DNA from: Azospirillum sp. B21 | GTDB lineage: Bacteria; Pseudomonadota; Alphaproteobacteria; Azospirillales; Azospirillaceae | Direction: 5' to 3' | Assembly: GCF_008364825.1 (NCBI RefSeq) | Contig: NZ_VTTO01000003.1 | Location: 62,001 to 126,000 of the forward strand | Length of the DNA stretch: 64,000 nt | Shown: positions 9,441-18,927 of the stretch, piece by piece | Numbering within the stretch: position 1 is the stretch's first letter | Layout: every line of letters begins with the position of its first letter | Notes under the pieces: model-generated | What the model saw: the letters and a program-made list of their open reading frames with translations, nothing else | What the model was told of the DNA's origin: nothing | Databases searched by the model: none | Translations under genes and position numbers: made by a program

Positions 9441-10556
9441 ATGGCCGCCAATAAGAAGCTTCTGTTCCTCCCCGGTGACGGCATCGGCCCCGAGGTGATG
9501 CGCCAGGTTCGCCGGGTCATCGACTGGATGGACCGCAAGCGCAAGATCACCTTCGACGTGTCCGAAGGGCTGGTCGGCGGCGCGGCCATCGAAGCCCACG
9601 GCGTTCCGCTGTCCGACGCCACGCTGGCCGAGGCGCTGGCGGTGGACGCGGTGATGCTGGGCGCCGTCGGCGGCCCGAAGTGGGACAACCCCAGCGACTA
9701 CACCAAGCGCCCGGAAGCCGGCCTGCTGACCCTGCGCAAGGAATTGGGCCTGTTCGCCAACCTGCGCCCGGCGGTGGTGTTCGACGCGCTGGTCGACGCC
9801 TCCACCCTGAAGCCGGACGTCATCCGCGGCCTGGACATCCTGATCGTCCGCGAACTGACCGGCGGCGTCTATTTCGGTGAGCCGCGCGGCATCACCGACA
9901 TCGGCAACGGCGAGCGCCGCGGCGTCAACACCCAGGTCTACACCACGTCGGAGATCCGCCGCGTCGCCCGCGTCGCGTTCGAGCTGGCCCGCAAGCGCGG
10001 CAACAAGCTCTGCTCGATGGAAAAGGCGAACGTCATGGAATCCGGCCTGCTGTGGCGCCAGGAAGTGACCAAGCTGCACGGGGAAGAGTTCCAGGACGTC
10101 GAACTGAGCCACATGTACGCCGACAACGGCGCCATGCAGCTGCTGAAGAACCCGAAGCAGTTCGACGTGATCGTCACCGACAACCTGTTCGGCGACATCC
10201 TGTCGGACGAGGCGGCGATGATGACCGGCTCGCTCGGCATGCTGCCCTCGGCCTCGCTGGGCGCCCCGGATGCCGCCGGCAACCGCAAGGCCCTGTACGA
10301 GCCGGTGCACGGTTCCGCCCCGGACATCGCCGGCCGCGATCTGGCCAACCCCTGCGCGACCCTGCTGTCCTTCGCGATGTGCCTGCGCTACTCGTTCAAC
10401 CTGGACGAGGACGCCAAGCTGATCGAGCGGGCCATCCAGAACGTGCTGGGCGGCGGCATGCGCACGGCCGACATCATGGCTCCGGGCATGGCGCGCTGCT
10501 CCACCACCGTCATGGGCGACTCGATCCTGCGCGAACTGGACAAGCTGGCGTCCTGA
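9441..10556 (+). CDS. leuB: 3-isopropylmalate dehydrogenase
   Basis: NAD-dependent oxidative decarboxylation of 3-isopropylmalate to 2-oxoisocaproate, third step of leucine synthesis. The 371-residue protein opens with [16 protein letters not shown] and has the substrate-binding [13 protein letters not shown] loop. It also has the Asp cluster [13 protein letters not shown] and the NAD-binding [17 protein letters not shown] motif, all hallmarks of the family. GGGAG lies upstream of the ATG. It follows leuD and is closed by a strong hairpin terminator 24 bp after the stop. Confidence 0.97.
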   Translation: MAANKKLLFLPGDGIGPEVMRQVRRVIDWMDRKRKITFDVSEGLVGGAAIEAHGVPLSDATLAEALAVDAVMLGAVGGPKWDNPSDYTKRPEAGLLTLRKELGLFANLRPAVVFDALVDASTLKPDVIRGLDILIVRELTGGVYFGEPRGITDIGNGERRGVNTQVYTTSEIRRVARVAFELARKRGNKLCSMEKANVMESGLLWRQEVTKLHGEEFQDVELSHMYADNGAMQLLKNPKQFDVIVTDNLFGDILSDEAAMMTGSLGMLPSASLGAPDAAGNRKALYEPVHGSAPDIAGRDLANPCATLLSFAMCLRYSFNLDEDAKLIERAIQNVLGGGMRTADIMAPGMARCSTTVMGDSILRELDKLAS

Positions 10557-10580
10557 TCGGTCTGCCGACCTACGGTCAAG

Positions 10581-10614
10581 AAAAAGCCCCCGTCCTTCCG
10601 GACGGGGGCTTTTT
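10581..10614. terminator. Bidirectional intrinsic terminator between leuB and the KGG gene
   Basis: A perfect 15-bp stem (AAAAAGCCCCCGTCC paired with its complement) around a TTCC loop. The A-run on the left and T-run on the right make it a canonical Rho-independent terminator in both directions. It lies between the convergent leuB (plus) and KGG protein (minus) genes. Confidence 0.93.
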
Positions 10615-10636
10615 CGTGTGCACGGATCGCGGCGTT

Positions 10637-10927
10637 TCAATCGCCCCCGGCAGGGCGGTCGGCCGACCGTCCGCCATGGCTCGCCTGTCCGCCCTTGCGG
10701 CCGGCTTCCGCCGCCAGCGAGGGGTTCTTGGAGAAGCTGCGCGAGGAAGCGGGCACGCTGCGCCCACCCTTGCGACCGGCTTCCGCGGCGAGTTCCGGGT
10801 TCTTCGAAAAGCTGCGTTTGTCGGCCGGCACGCTTTCGCCACCCTTGCTGGCAATTTGGCGTTGCCGATCAGGGTCCATCGACGCGAATCCGCGGCCCGA
10901 CGTACGATTGCTCTCTTTCGAGGCCAT
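10637..10927 (-). CDS. KGG-repeat general stress protein
   Basis: A 96-residue, hydrophilic, probably disordered protein built of three KGG-type units: GFASMDPDRQRQIASKGG, then two near-identical SFSKNPxLAAEAGRKGG units. This is the stress-induced KGG domain found in GsiB/YciG-like proteins of many bacteria, linked by family knowledge to general stress and desiccation responses. GGAGG lies 7 bp before the ATG. Upstream is a sequence matching EcfG-type general-stress promoters (10961-10985). It converges on leuB and shares its terminator. The molecular role is not established. Confidence 0.88.
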   Translation of the reverse strand: MASKESNRTSGRGFASMDPDRQRQIASKGGESVPADKRSFSKNPELAAEAGRKGGRSVPASSRSFSKNPSLAAEAGRKGGQASHGGRSADRPAGGD

Positions 10928-10960
10928 AACCAACCTCCGACTGTGCCTTGCTGATTCGAC

Positions 10961-10985
10961 AACCGGACAGCCGTGGGTTGGTTCC
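10961..10985 (-). promoter_or_regulatory. Candidate EcfG (general stress sigma factor) promoter of the KGG gene
   Basis: Read on the minus strand: GGAAC, 16 bp, GGTT (equivalently GGAAC-N17-GTT). The alphaproteobacterial EcfG consensus is GGAAC-N16/17-(C)GTT. It lies 34 bp upstream of the ATG, placing the start site in a sensible short leader. The controlled gene is a stress-protein gene, and a second match lies before another stress gene at 30991-31015. Confidence 0.65.
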
Positions 10986-10987
10986 AA

Positions 10988-11023
10988 ATACCGAACAATT
11001 TCTGCAACCGGAATTGTCGGTAT
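10988..11023. other. Imperfect 12-bp inverted repeat upstream of the KGG promoter
   Basis: ATACCGA(A)CAATT and AATTGTCGGTAT form a stem with one bulged A around an 11-base loop. It sits between the CitE-like gene with its repeat element and the EcfG-like promoter. No clear T-run follows on either strand, so it could be a weak terminator, an operator or neither. Confidence 0.4.
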
Positions 11024-11054
11024 GGCCAGCAATGTGGGGAGTGGTTGCGGAGGA

Positions 11055-11163
11055 TGCCCCCACCTAACCTCCCCCGCTGGGCGGGGGAGGGACTGCCGCT
11101 GCTTTTCCAAACAAGCACTTATCCCCCTCCCCCGCCCAGCGGGGGAGGGTTGGGGTGGGGGCA
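11055..11163. repeat. Double-hairpin interspersed repeat, copy A
   Basis: A 109-bp element with 10-bp perfect terminal inverted repeats (TGCCCCCACC...GGTGGGGGCA). It holds two G/C hairpins: CCTCCCCCGC-tgg-GCGGGGGAGG and the same arms with loop cca, so the two hairpins face each other. The spacer is about 40 bp. Copies B (20961-21067) and C (25993-26098) match it in the opposite orientation. It lies just downstream of the CitE-like gene. The architecture resembles a REP/BIME unit. Confidence 0.9.
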
Positions 11164-11186
11164 AAGAACTGAACCGGAAAGCGCGC

Positions 11187-12071
11187 TCAAACCCCCGCCG
11201 CTTCCATCCTCCCGATTGCCTCGGCCAGCGACACCAGCCGGCGGGCGTTCTCGACATGCAGGTTCTCCACCAGCTTGCCGTCGACCAGCACCACGCCCTT
11301 GCCGGCTGCTGCGGCCTCCGCATGGGCGGCGATGATGCGGTGGGCCTGGGCGATCTCGTCGGCATCGGGGGCGAAGGCGGCATTGCAAGAGGCGATCGTC
11401 TTGGGGTGGATCAGAGTCTTCCCATCGAACCCCAGCTCGCGCCCCTGTCGGCAGGAGGCGGCGAAGCCCTCGTCGTCGCTCAGGTCCAGATGCACGCCGT
11501 CCAGAACCGCCAGCCCATAGGCGCGCGCCGCCAGCAGGCAGAGCCCCAGGCTGGTGATCATCGGCAGCCGCTGGGCCGTGTGGGCGGCATGCAGGTCCTT
11601 GGCAAGGTCCGAGGTCCCGAGCACCAGCGCGCCGACGGCGGGGGAGGCACCGGCGATCTCCTTGACGTTCAGGATTCCGAGCGGCGTCTCCATCATGCAC
11701 CAGATCCTCTGGCCGGCCGGTGCCCCGGCGGCGCGCAGCACCGCTTCGGCCTGCCGGACCGCGTCGGCGCTCTCCACTTTCGGCAGCAGCACGGCGTCGG
11801 CATCGCTGGCCGCCGCCATGCGCAGGTCGTCATAGCCCCAAGGGGTGTTCAGCCCGTTGACGCGGACGATCAGTTCCCGCGCGCCATAGCCCCCGGCGGC
11901 AAGCGCCTGGGCGATGGTCTCGCGCGCCGCGGCCTTGGCATCGGGGGCGACCGCATCCTCCAGGTCGAGGATCAGCCCATCGGCGGGCAGGCTGCGCCCC
12001 TTCTCCAGGGCGCGGGCGTTCGAGCCCGGCATGTAGAGCACGCTGCGGCGGGGGCGGACGGTCGTGGCCAT
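11187..12071 (-). CDS. CitE-like CoA-ester lyase (HpcH/HpaI aldolase superfamily)
   Basis: A 294-residue protein with the CitE/malyl-CoA lyase pattern: RRSVLYMPGSNARALEK, then GLILDLEDAVAPDAK (metal and substrate loop), RVNGLNTPWGYDDL, PKVESADAV, WCMMETPLGILN and GTSDLAKDL. It ends with GKTLIHPKTIASCNAAF, the C-terminal active-site segment. Such enzymes cleave or hydrolyse citramalyl-, malyl- or beta-methylmalyl-CoA. No citrate lyase alpha or gamma subunit genes are nearby, so a stand-alone malyl-CoA lyase or thioesterase role is more likely than citrate lyase. The start is at MATTVRP; longer in-frame sequence upstream is unlike the family. It is divergent from pdxY. Confidence 0.85.
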   Translation of the reverse strand: MATTVRPRRSVLYMPGSNARALEKGRSLPADGLILDLEDAVAPDAKAAARETIAQALAAGGYGARELIVRVNGLNTPWGYDDLRMAAASDADAVLLPKVESADAVRQAEAVLRAAGAPAGQRIWCMMETPLGILNVKEIAGASPAVGALVLGTSDLAKDLHAAHTAQRLPMITSLGLCLLAARAYGLAVLDGVHLDLSDDEGFAASCRQGRELGFDGKTLIHPKTIASCNAAFAPDADEIAQAHRIIAAHAEAAAAGKGVVLVDGKLVENLHVENARRLVSLAEAIGRMEAAGV

Positions 12072-12261
12072 GGCGATTTCCCGGTACTGCGGATGATTGG
12101 AGAAGGCAGCTTTAGCCGCGCGTCCACGCCCTGTCCATGGGCCAAGCCGCCACATCAGACCGCCGAAGGGGCGCGTGCATGGCTGCCATGCCTCGAACCC
12201 GCGGCATCGCCATGGAGTCGGCGGCTTTACGCCCGGCGGACCGTCGCTTACGCTTCATCCC

Positions 12262-13122
12262 ATGAAAAGCGTCCTCACCATCCAATCGCACGTCGCCTAT
12301 GGCTATGTCGGCAACCGGGCCGCGGTATTCCCGCTGCAGCGGCTGGGGATCGACGCCACGGCGGTGAACACCGTCCAGTTCTCCAATCACACCGGCTACG
12401 GCGCCTGGACCGGGCAGGTCTTCACGGCGGAGCACATCGCCGACATCGTCGACGGCATCGCCGCACGCGGCGTGCTGCCGGCGCAGGATGCGGTGCTGTC
12501 CGGCTATATGGGCGCCGTCGAACTGGGGCAGGTGATCGTTGAAACCGCCGCGCGGGTGAAGGCGGCCAATCCCAAGGCGGTCTATTGCTGCGACCCGGTG
12601 ATGGGCGACGTCGGACGCGGCTTCTTCGTGCGGCCGGGCCTGCCGGAATTCATCCGCGACCATGCGGTTCCCGCCGCCGATCTGATGACGCCCAACCAGT
12701 TCGAGCTGGAGTATCTGACCGACCGCAAGGTGGCGACGCTGGACGACGCGCTGGCGGCGACCGCGGCGTTGCGCGCCCGCGGGCCGCGGCTGGTGCTGGT
12801 CACCAGCCTGACCCGGAGCGAGGCCGATCCCGACAGCATCGAGATGCTGGTGGACGGCACCGACGGCGCCTGGCTGGTGGCGACGCCGCGCCTGACCTTC
12901 GATCCGCCGCCCAACGGTTCGGGCGACGCGGTGGCGGCGCTGTTCCTCGCCCACTTTCTGACGGCCTTCGATCCCGCCGATGCACTGGAGAAGGCGGCGG
13001 CGGCGATCTTCGCCATCTTCGAGACGACCAAGCGTCTGGGCACGCGCGAGCTTCAACTGATCGCCGCCCAGGACGATTTCGTCGATCCGCCCCGCCGCTT
13101 CGCCGCCACACGCCTGCGCTGA
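12262..13122 (+). CDS. pdxY: Pyridoxal kinase
   Basis: Phosphorylates pyridoxal in vitamin B6 salvage. The 286-residue ribokinase-fold protein starts MKSVLTIQSHVAYGYVGNRA, followed by the PdxY/PdxK signature VNTVQFSNHTGYG. It has CDPVMGDVGRGFFV in the middle, TPNQFELEYLTD, and the anion-hole/catalytic PPNGSGDAVAALF near the C-terminus. Length and motifs fit PdxY. It is divergent from the CitE-like gene and converges on a sensor kinase with only 23 bp between stop codons. Confidence 0.94.
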   Translation: MKSVLTIQSHVAYGYVGNRAAVFPLQRLGIDATAVNTVQFSNHTGYGAWTGQVFTAEHIADIVDGIAARGVLPAQDAVLSGYMGAVELGQVIVETAARVKAANPKAVYCCDPVMGDVGRGFFVRPGLPEFIRDHAVPAADLMTPNQFELEYLTDRKVATLDDALAATAALRARGPRLVLVTSLTRSEADPDSIEMLVDGTDGAWLVATPRLTFDPPPNGSGDAVAALFLAHFLTAFDPADALEKAAAAIFAIFETTKRLGTRELQLIAAQDDFVDPPRRFAATRLR

Positions 13123-13145
13123 AATCCGTCGGCCTTTCCCGGCCG

Positions 13146-15398
13146 TCAGGCGGCACCGACGGTCCAGTCGCCCACCTTGGACGGGTGATCCGCAACCCGC
13201 GAGGGCGGCAGCCGGATCGTCATGATGGTACCGGTGCCGGGCGTGCTGTCGCAGGTCAGCGTGCCGCCATGCAGGTCGATGAAGTTCTTCGAGATCGACA
13301 GGCCCAGCCCCGTCCCCTCGTAACGGCGGTTGGCTGCGTTGTCGGCCTGACGGAAGGGCTGGAACAGGTCGGCCATGAATTCGGGCGGGATGCCGATGCC
13401 GGTATCGGCCACTGCCAGCCTGAACCCGCCATTCCCATTCCCGTCCTGGTCCAGGCCGGCGGTGATGGTGACGCTGCCGCCGCCGGGCGTGAACTTCACC
13501 GCGTTGGACAGCAGGTTCAGGATCACCTGCTTGAAGGCGCGCTGATCGACCCAGAGCGTGGCGACGGAACCCGCCACAAGGTTGTTCAGCGCCACGCCGC
13601 CGGCGGCCGCGCGGTCGCGCACCATCATCAGGCAATGGCCCACCGCCTCGTGGACCTCGACCGGCTCCTCGCACAGCTCGAACTGGCCCGATTCCAGCTT
13701 CGACATGTCCAGCACCGCATTGACGATGTCCAACAGGTGCCGGCCGCTATCGTGGATGTCGGCGATGCAGGATTTCTGCCGTTCGTTGACGGTGCCGAAG
13801 AACTCGCTGTCCAGCACTTCGGCGAAGCCGATGATGGCGTTCAGGGGCGTGCGCAGTTCGTGGCTCATGTTGGCCAGGAACTCGCTCTTGGCGCGGTTCG
13901 CCAGTTCCGCCTGGGTTTTGGAGGCGATCACCTCCGCCTCCTGCTGTTTGCGGCGGGTCATGTCGCGGATGACGCCGACATAGATGCGCGGCTCGTCGGG
14001 ACCCGGGTCCGGGCGCGGTACGCCGACGCCTGCAGGGTAGGGCGCTGCGGCACAGGGGGCGGCGCCCAGCCGCAGGTCGCTGACGGTGAATCCCACCGGA
14101 AAGGCGCGTCCGTCGTGGCGAATCGCGATCAGGTCGCGGTCGTTGGCGCCGTCGCGCGCGTCCGGGATCAGCGCCTCGATCGGCTGGCCGATCATCTCCC
14201 GCTCCGGCACGCCGAACATGACCTCGGCGGACCGGTTGAAGGTGACGATGCGCCCCGCCCTGTCGAAGGTCACCACCGCGTCCAGCATGGAGTCGAGGAT
14301 GCCGCGGATCCGGCGGGAGGCGCGGGCGAGCCGGGCCTGATCCTCCTCGCGGCGGGCATGCTGGCGAACGACGAAGGCGGTCAGCAGGGCGATGGCGATG
14401 GTCATCACCGTGCCGATGGCGGTCCAGGCCGCGGTATCGCGCTGCCAGTCGGCCAAAACCGCCCGCACCGGCAGGGTCGCCACGATGACGAACGGATAGC
14501 CCTGCACCCGCCGCACGCTGATCAGGCTGTCGACCTCACCGCCGCCGGGCGTGGGCGCCGATGATGCCGCCCCCGCGGGTGCTGTCATCGGGGTGCTGTC
14601 GCGGATGGTGGCCTCGTCCCGGGTCGCCAGGGCTCGCTGCACCGCCGGCCAGTCCGCCAGCCGGGTCACCCCGATGCGGTCCTGCGGCCGTTCGAGCAAT
14701 ACGGTCCCGTCCTCCAGCGCCAGGATCACGCTGCCCTTGCGGTCGATGCGTTGCGATTCCAGCGTCGCCGCCAGCCGCGTCGGATCGACCAGCGCCACCA
14801 GCACCCCGCGGAAGCGGCCGCTTGCGTCGGTCCAGCGCCGGCTCAGCGGGATGACGCGGGTGCCGGGCATCACCCGGCTGACGATGGGTGCGCCCACCAG
14901 CAGGCCAGGGCTGGCGCGGTCGCGTGCGTTGGTGAAATAGGTGCGGTCGGACAGCGGGAAGAACGGCAGCGGTGCGTCGGCGGAATGGTGCAGGGCAAAG
15001 CCGTCTTCGCCGACAACCACCAAATCTGCCAGTTCGCCGAAGGAATCGCGGCTCCGGCGCAGATGGTCGTGAATGGCGGCGCTGCCGCGCCGGCCGCCGT
15101 CGGTGTGGGTATCGAGCGCGAAGGCCAGATCGCTCAACAACCGGTCCACCGAAAAGGCGGTGCGCAGTGTTTGGGCCTCCAGCATGCGGGCGAGGTCGCG
15201 GGTCGCGCGCTCGCCCGCATCCAGGGCTTCCCTCCGGCTTTGGAGGATGCCGTAGCCGATCAGCGCGTTCACCACCAGGATGAAGGCGAGACCGGAGGCG
15301 GTCATCAGGAAGCGCACCGACCCCAGACGGCCACGCAACGCCCGCGCCAGCCCGGCGTTGGAACTGTTGGTCGGGAAAGCGGACCCGAAGGCGGGCAT
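13146..15398 (-). CDS. Membrane sensor histidine kinase (dCache-PAS-HisKA-HATPase)
   Basis: A 750-residue hybrid-less histidine kinase. A membrane helix (about residues 28-50) is followed by a large periplasmic Cache-type sensor (about 50-345) and a second helix (about 350-375). A PAS domain follows (about 390-500), containing MLDAVVTFDRAGRIVTFNRS and ending in VGVIRDMTRRK. The phosphoacceptor helix is SEFLANMSHELRTPLN (His near 540), and the ATPase domain has N box NLLSNAVKFTP, G1 DTGIGIPPE and G2 GTGLGLSI. No response regulator gene is adjacent, so it is an orphan kinase. The ligand is unknown. The start is at MPAFGS, preceded by AGGAAA; an extension upstream is possible. A paralogous C-terminal half is encoded at 60621-62354. 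Confidence 0.88.
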   Translation of the reverse strand: MPAFGSAFPTNSSNAGLARALRGRLGSVRFLMTASGLAFILVVNALIGYGILQSRREALDAGERATRDLARMLEAQTLRTAFSVDRLLSDLAFALDTHTDGGRRGSAAIHDHLRRSRDSFGELADLVVVGEDGFALHHSADAPLPFFPLSDRTYFTNARDRASPGLLVGAPIVSRVMPGTRVIPLSRRWTDASGRFRGVLVALVDPTRLAATLESQRIDRKGSVILALEDGTVLLERPQDRIGVTRLADWPAVQRALATRDEATIRDSTPMTAPAGAASSAPTPGGGEVDSLISVRRVQGYPFVIVATLPVRAVLADWQRDTAAWTAIGTVMTIAIALLTAFVVRQHARREEDQARLARASRRIRGILDSMLDAVVTFDRAGRIVTFNRSAEVMFGVPEREMIGQPIEALIPDARDGANDRDLIAIRHDGRAFPVGFTVSDLRLGAAPCAAAPYPAGVGVPRPDPGPDEPRIYVGVIRDMTRRKQQEAEVIASKTQAELANRAKSEFLANMSHELRTPLNAIIGFAEVLDSEFFGTVNERQKSCIADIHDSGRHLLDIVNAVLDMSKLESGQFELCEEPVEVHEAVGHCLMMVRDRAAAGGVALNNLVAGSVATLWVDQRAFKQVILNLLSNAVKFTPGGGSVTITAGLDQDGNGNGGFRLAVADTGIGIPPEFMADLFQPFRQADNAANRRYEGTGLGLSISKNFIDLHGGTLTCDSTPGTGTIMTIRLPPSRVADHPSKVGDWTVGAA

Positions 15399-15631
15399 CG
15401 TTACGGCGGTTTCCTGTCTGGCGGGCGGCTGGAGTGCGCCGGAACATTGATTGGACGAACATCCTAAAGAAACTGTAACCTGACGGAAACAAGGGCCTCC
15501 CCAATGCGCCCAGATGCCGCGCCGCCCTGCCATTCCCGCCGCTGGTCCCGCCCGTGCCGGTCGGCGGTTGCCGGGAGCGGTTCCATCCGTTAGGTAAGGG
15601 GCATCTTGGCAGCCGGATCGCGCATATCCCC

Positions 15632-16804
15632 ATGACCGACGGACCGCTTTCGCTCTACCGCGCCCGCCGCGGCAGCGGCACTCTTCGCCCCGATCCCGAC
15701 CAGGAACTGGCGGCGGAGAAGTTCCAAAGCCTGTATCAGGCGCTGAAGGGCTATCAGCCGCAGCCCGCCGGCGACGACAAGCCTGCCGGGGGAGGGTGGT
15801 TGGAACGCTTTGGTCTTGGCCGCCGCCGTTCCACCCCGCCGCCGCCGGACATCGCCTCCACCGCGCCGCAGGGGCTGTACATCTACGGCAGCGTCGGGCG
15901 CGGCAAGTCGATGCTGATGGACCTGTTCTTCGAGACGGCTCCGGTCGACAAGAAGCGGCGCGTCCATTTCCACGAATTCATGCTGGAGATCCACCAGCGC
16001 ATCCACGACCACCGCCAATCCGGCAAGGGGAAGGGAGACGGCCCGGACGAGGCGCTGCCCGAACTGGCCCGCGCGCTGGCCGACGAGGCGTGGCTGCTCT
16101 GCTTCGACGAGTTCCACGTCACCAACATCGTCGATGCGATGATCCTGGGCCGGCTGTTCACCAACCTGTTCGACCTGGGTGTCGTGGTGGTCGCGACCTC
16201 CAACTGGCCGCCGGACATGCTGTACAAGGACGGGCTCCAGCGCGAGCTGTTCCTGCCTTTCATTGCGCTTCTGAAGGAAAAGCTGGACATCCTGTCGCTG
16301 GACGGCCCCACCGACTACCGGCTGGACCGTCTGAAGGGCGTGCCGATCTACCACCACCCGCTGGGTCCGGCATCCGATGCCGCCCTTGCCAAGGCCTTCT
16401 CCGACCTGACCGGCGGCGCACCGGGCGAGCCCTGCAGCCTGACGGTGCAGGGCCGCCGCGTCGAGATTGAGCGTGCCGCGAAATGCGTGGCCTGGGTCGA
16501 TTTCTGGAACCTGTGCGGGAAACCGTTGGGGGCTGCCGACTATCTGGCCATCGCCACCCATTTCCACACGGTCCTGATCGACCACGTGCCCACGATGAAG
16601 GACGAACTGCGCAACGAGGCCAAGCGCTTCATGACGCTGATCGACGCACTGTACGAGCACAAGGTCAACGTCGTCATCGCCGCGGAGGGACCGCCCGAAC
16701 GCCTCTATCCGGAAGGCACCCACGCCTTCGAGTTCGAGCGCACGGTGAGCCGGTTGATGGAGATGCAGAGCGAGGATTATTTGCAAAGGCAGCATCTGAC
16801 CTGA
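15632..16804 (+). CDS. zapE: ZapE/AFG1-family ATPase
   Basis: A 390-residue P-loop ATPase of the AFG1/ZapE family, in E. coli a Z-ring-associated division ATPase and in mitochondria a chaperone-like protein. It starts MTDGPLSLYRARR and has the Walker A motif YIYGSVGRGKSMLMDLFF. This is followed by HFHEFMLEIHQRIHDHR, Walker B LLCFDEFHVTNIVDAM and the sensor VVVATSNWPPDMLYKDGLQR. The C-terminal FERTVSRLMEMQSEDY is also family-typical. Length is normal for alphaproteobacteria. Upstream in-frame sequence to 15554 has no family similarity. It is divergent from the sensor kinase and converges on lipA. Confidence 0.93.
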   Translation: MTDGPLSLYRARRGSGTLRPDPDQELAAEKFQSLYQALKGYQPQPAGDDKPAGGGWLERFGLGRRRSTPPPPDIASTAPQGLYIYGSVGRGKSMLMDLFFETAPVDKKRRVHFHEFMLEIHQRIHDHRQSGKGKGDGPDEALPELARALADEAWLLCFDEFHVTNIVDAMILGRLFTNLFDLGVVVVATSNWPPDMLYKDGLQRELFLPFIALLKEKLDILSLDGPTDYRLDRLKGVPIYHHPLGPASDAALAKAFSDLTGGAPGEPCSLTVQGRRVEIERAAKCVAWVDFWNLCGKPLGAADYLAIATHFHTVLIDHVPTMKDELRNEAKRFMTLIDALYEHKVNVVIAAEGPPERLYPEGTHAFEFERTVSRLMEMQSEDYLQRQHLT

Positions 16805-16820
16805 CCGGCTGCATCCCCGC

Positions 16821-17753
16821 TCAAACCATTTCCGCAGCCTTCTCACCCGCCCGCCGCCGCAACTCCTCGAAGTCGCGGCCGGCATGGTGGGAGGAGCGGG
16901 TCAGCGGGGTCGCCGATACCATCAGGAAGCCCTTTGCCCTCGCCACAATTCCGTAGCGCTCGAACTCTTCCGGCGTGACGTGGCGGGCGACCGGGTGGTG
17001 GTTGGGGGTGGGGCGGAGATACTGCCCGATGGTCAGGAAATCGACGCCCGCCGCCCGCAGGTCGTCCATCACCTGCACCACCTCCGCCGGCTCCTCGCCC
17101 AGACCCACCATGATGCCGGATTTGGTGAAAATGGACGGGTTGCGCTCCTTCACCCGCTCCAGCAGGCGCAGCGAGCCGTAATAGCGCGCCCCCGGCCGCA
17201 CATCGGCATAGAGCCGCGGCACGGTTTCCAGATTGTGGTTGTAGACGTCGGGCCGGGCGTCCGCCACGGTTTCCACCGCCCCTGGCTTGTTGCGGAAATC
17301 GGGGGTCAGCACCTCCACCGTCGTCGTGGGGGAGGTGTCGCGGATTCGGGCGATGCAGCGGGCGAAATGCGCGGCGCCGCCGTCCGGCAGATCGTCGCGG
17401 TCGACCGAGGTGATGACGACATGGGCAAGGCCCAACTCGCCCACCGCCTCGGCCAGCCGGTCCGGCTCATGGGGGTCGAGCGCGTCCGGCCGGCCGGTGG
17501 CGACGTTGCAGAAGGCGCAGGCCCGCGTGCACACGCTGCCCAGGATCATCACCGTTGCATGCCGCTTGCTCCAGCATTCGCCGATGTTGGGGCAGGCGGC
17601 CTCCTCGCAGACCGTGTTCAGGCCGTGGCGGCGAACCAGGGACCGCGTGTCCTCGAACGCCGCACCGCCGGGGGCGCGGGCGCGGAGCCAGGCCGGCTTC
17701 TCGGCCCGGTGCTCCGGGCGGGCGGTTTTCATGTGCATCGCGGGCAGGGCCAT
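16821..17753 (-). CDS. lipA: Lipoyl synthase linked to the acetoin operon
   Basis: Radical-SAM enzyme inserting two sulfurs into octanoyl-lysine to form lipoyl-lysine. The 310-residue protein has the auxiliary-cluster motif [12 protein letters not shown] (Cx4Cx5C), the radical-SAM motif CTRACAFC, then [26 protein letters not shown], and the C-terminal [13 protein letters not shown]. Its ATG overlaps the bdh stop as TGATG, so it is the last gene of the aco operon. Lipoyl synthases inside acetoin clusters are known (acoS in Pelobacter). It would serve the lipoyl domain of AcoC, though it may also be the general cellular enzyme. Starts at MHMKT or MKTARP are possible. Confidence 0.94.
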   Translation of the reverse strand: MALPAMHMKTARPEHRAEKPAWLRARAPGGAAFEDTRSLVRRHGLNTVCEEAACPNIGECWSKRHATVMILGSVCTRACAFCNVATGRPDALDPHEPDRLAEAVGELGLAHVVITSVDRDDLPDGGAAHFARCIARIRDTSPTTTVEVLTPDFRNKPGAVETVADARPDVYNHNLETVPRLYADVRPGARYYGSLRLLERVKERNPSIFTKSGIMVGLGEEPAEVVQVMDDLRAAGVDFLTIGQYLRPTPNHHPVARHVTPEEFERYGIVARAKGFLMVSATPLTRSSHHAGRDFEELRRRAGEKAAEMV

Positions 17754-18883
17754 CAGTGGACGAGCTCCGGCTGTTCGGCGGCGGCAGGGACAGTCTGCGG
17801 CTGAACGATGATCTTCACGTTGCGGTCCTTGTGGGCGACCAACTCCTCGAAGCCGCCGCTGACGATGTCGTTCAGGGTGATGCGGCCGGTGATCAGCGGC
17901 TGCACGTCGATCCGGCCATCGGCGATGAAGCGGATGACGTCGGCGAACTCGCCATTGTAGGCCAGCGAGCCGATGATCTGCTTTTCGGTGGCGACGATCT
18001 CGAAGAAGTTGAAGGAGCTCGGCTCCTCGAAGATGCCGACCAGCACCGTCTTGCCGGCCTTGCGGATCACGTCGATGGCGAGCTTCGCTGTGTCGCGGTG
18101 GCCGATGCATTCGAACGACACGTCGGCGCCGTAACCGCCGGTCAGCGCCTTGACCTCCGCCACCGCATCGCATTCCTTGGGGTCGAGCACGACGGTTGCG
18201 CCGACCTCCAGCGCCTTGGCCTTGCGGGCGGCGGACATCTCCAGGACGATGATCCGCCCGGCGCCCGCAGCCTTGGCGCACATGATGGTACACAGGCCGA
18301 TGGTGCCGGCGCCGACCACCACCACCGTCTCGCCGACGATGCTGCCGGCCTTCTTCACCGCATGCATGCCGACAGCCAGCGGCTCGATCAGGGCGCCGGC
18401 TTCGGTCGGGAAGCCGTCGGGCAGCTTGTAGAGCAATTCGGCCGGGACGTTGACCAGGCTGGCGAAGGCGCCGTTGTTCATCAGGCCGGTGAAGGCCAGC
18501 TTCTCGCAGATGTTGTACATGCCGTGCTTGCAGTAATAGCACTCACCGCAATGCTGGCAGGCGTCGGCCGCGACCCGGTCGCCGACAGCGAAGCCGGTGA
18601 CGCCCTCGCCCAGTGTCGCGATCTCGCCGCTGAACTCGTGGCCCAGGATGCACTGGCCCTTCAGCCCGGTCAGCGGGTGGGGGGTGTCGACGGGGATGAA
18701 GACCGGACCGGCGACATATTCATGCAGGTCCGACCCGCAGATGCCGCACCAATGCACCTTGATCTGCACCCATCCCGCGGGCGGGGCACCCGGCAGCGGC
18801 ACGTCTTCGACGCGGATGTCCTTGCGGCCATGCCAGACGGCGGCCTTCATCGTGGTCGCCGGATCCTTGATTATCGCATTCAT
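17753..18883 (-). CDS. 2,3-butanediol dehydrogenase (zinc alcohol dehydrogenase family)
   Basis: A 376-residue medium-chain dehydrogenase that would oxidise 2,3-butanediol to acetoin with NAD. The catalytic zinc ligands appear in [11 protein letters not shown] and GHEFSGEI, with structural zinc cysteines in [18 protein letters not shown], the NAD-binding [12 protein letters not shown], and [11 protein letters not shown]. The overall wording is that of BdhA/ButB enzymes. GGAGG lies 8 bp before the ATG at MNAII; MKAAVW 11 codons later is an alternative. It lies between the SDR and lipA in the acetoin operon, so the operon covers butanediol to acetoin to acetyl-CoA plus acetaldehyde. Confidence 0.9.
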   Translation of the reverse strand: MNAIIKDPATTMKAAVWHGRKDIRVEDVPLPGAPPAGWVQIKVHWCGICGSDLHEYVAGPVFIPVDTPHPLTGLKGQCILGHEFSGEIATLGEGVTGFAVGDRVAADACQHCGECYYCKHGMYNICEKLAFTGLMNNGAFASLVNVPAELLYKLPDGFPTEAGALIEPLAVGMHAVKKAGSIVGETVVVVGAGTIGLCTIMCAKAAGAGRIIVLEMSAARKAKALEVGATVVLDPKECDAVAEVKALTGGYGADVSFECIGHRDTAKLAIDVIRKAGKTVLVGIFEEPSSFNFFEIVATEKQIIGSLAYNGEFADVIRFIADGRIDVQPLITGRITLNDIVSGGFEELVAHKDRNVKIIVQPQTVPAAAEQPELVH

Positions 18884-18927
18884 GGTGTTTTTCCTCCGGT
18901 ATTATCGTTGTCGGCGTTCGCAGTGGC

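Noticed and set aside
11055-11163. Coding reading of the repeat (Pro/Gly-rich peptides such as PPPLGGGGG)
   Set aside because: The same peptide appears at all three copies and comes from the hairpin sequence; it is a repeat artefact, not a gene.
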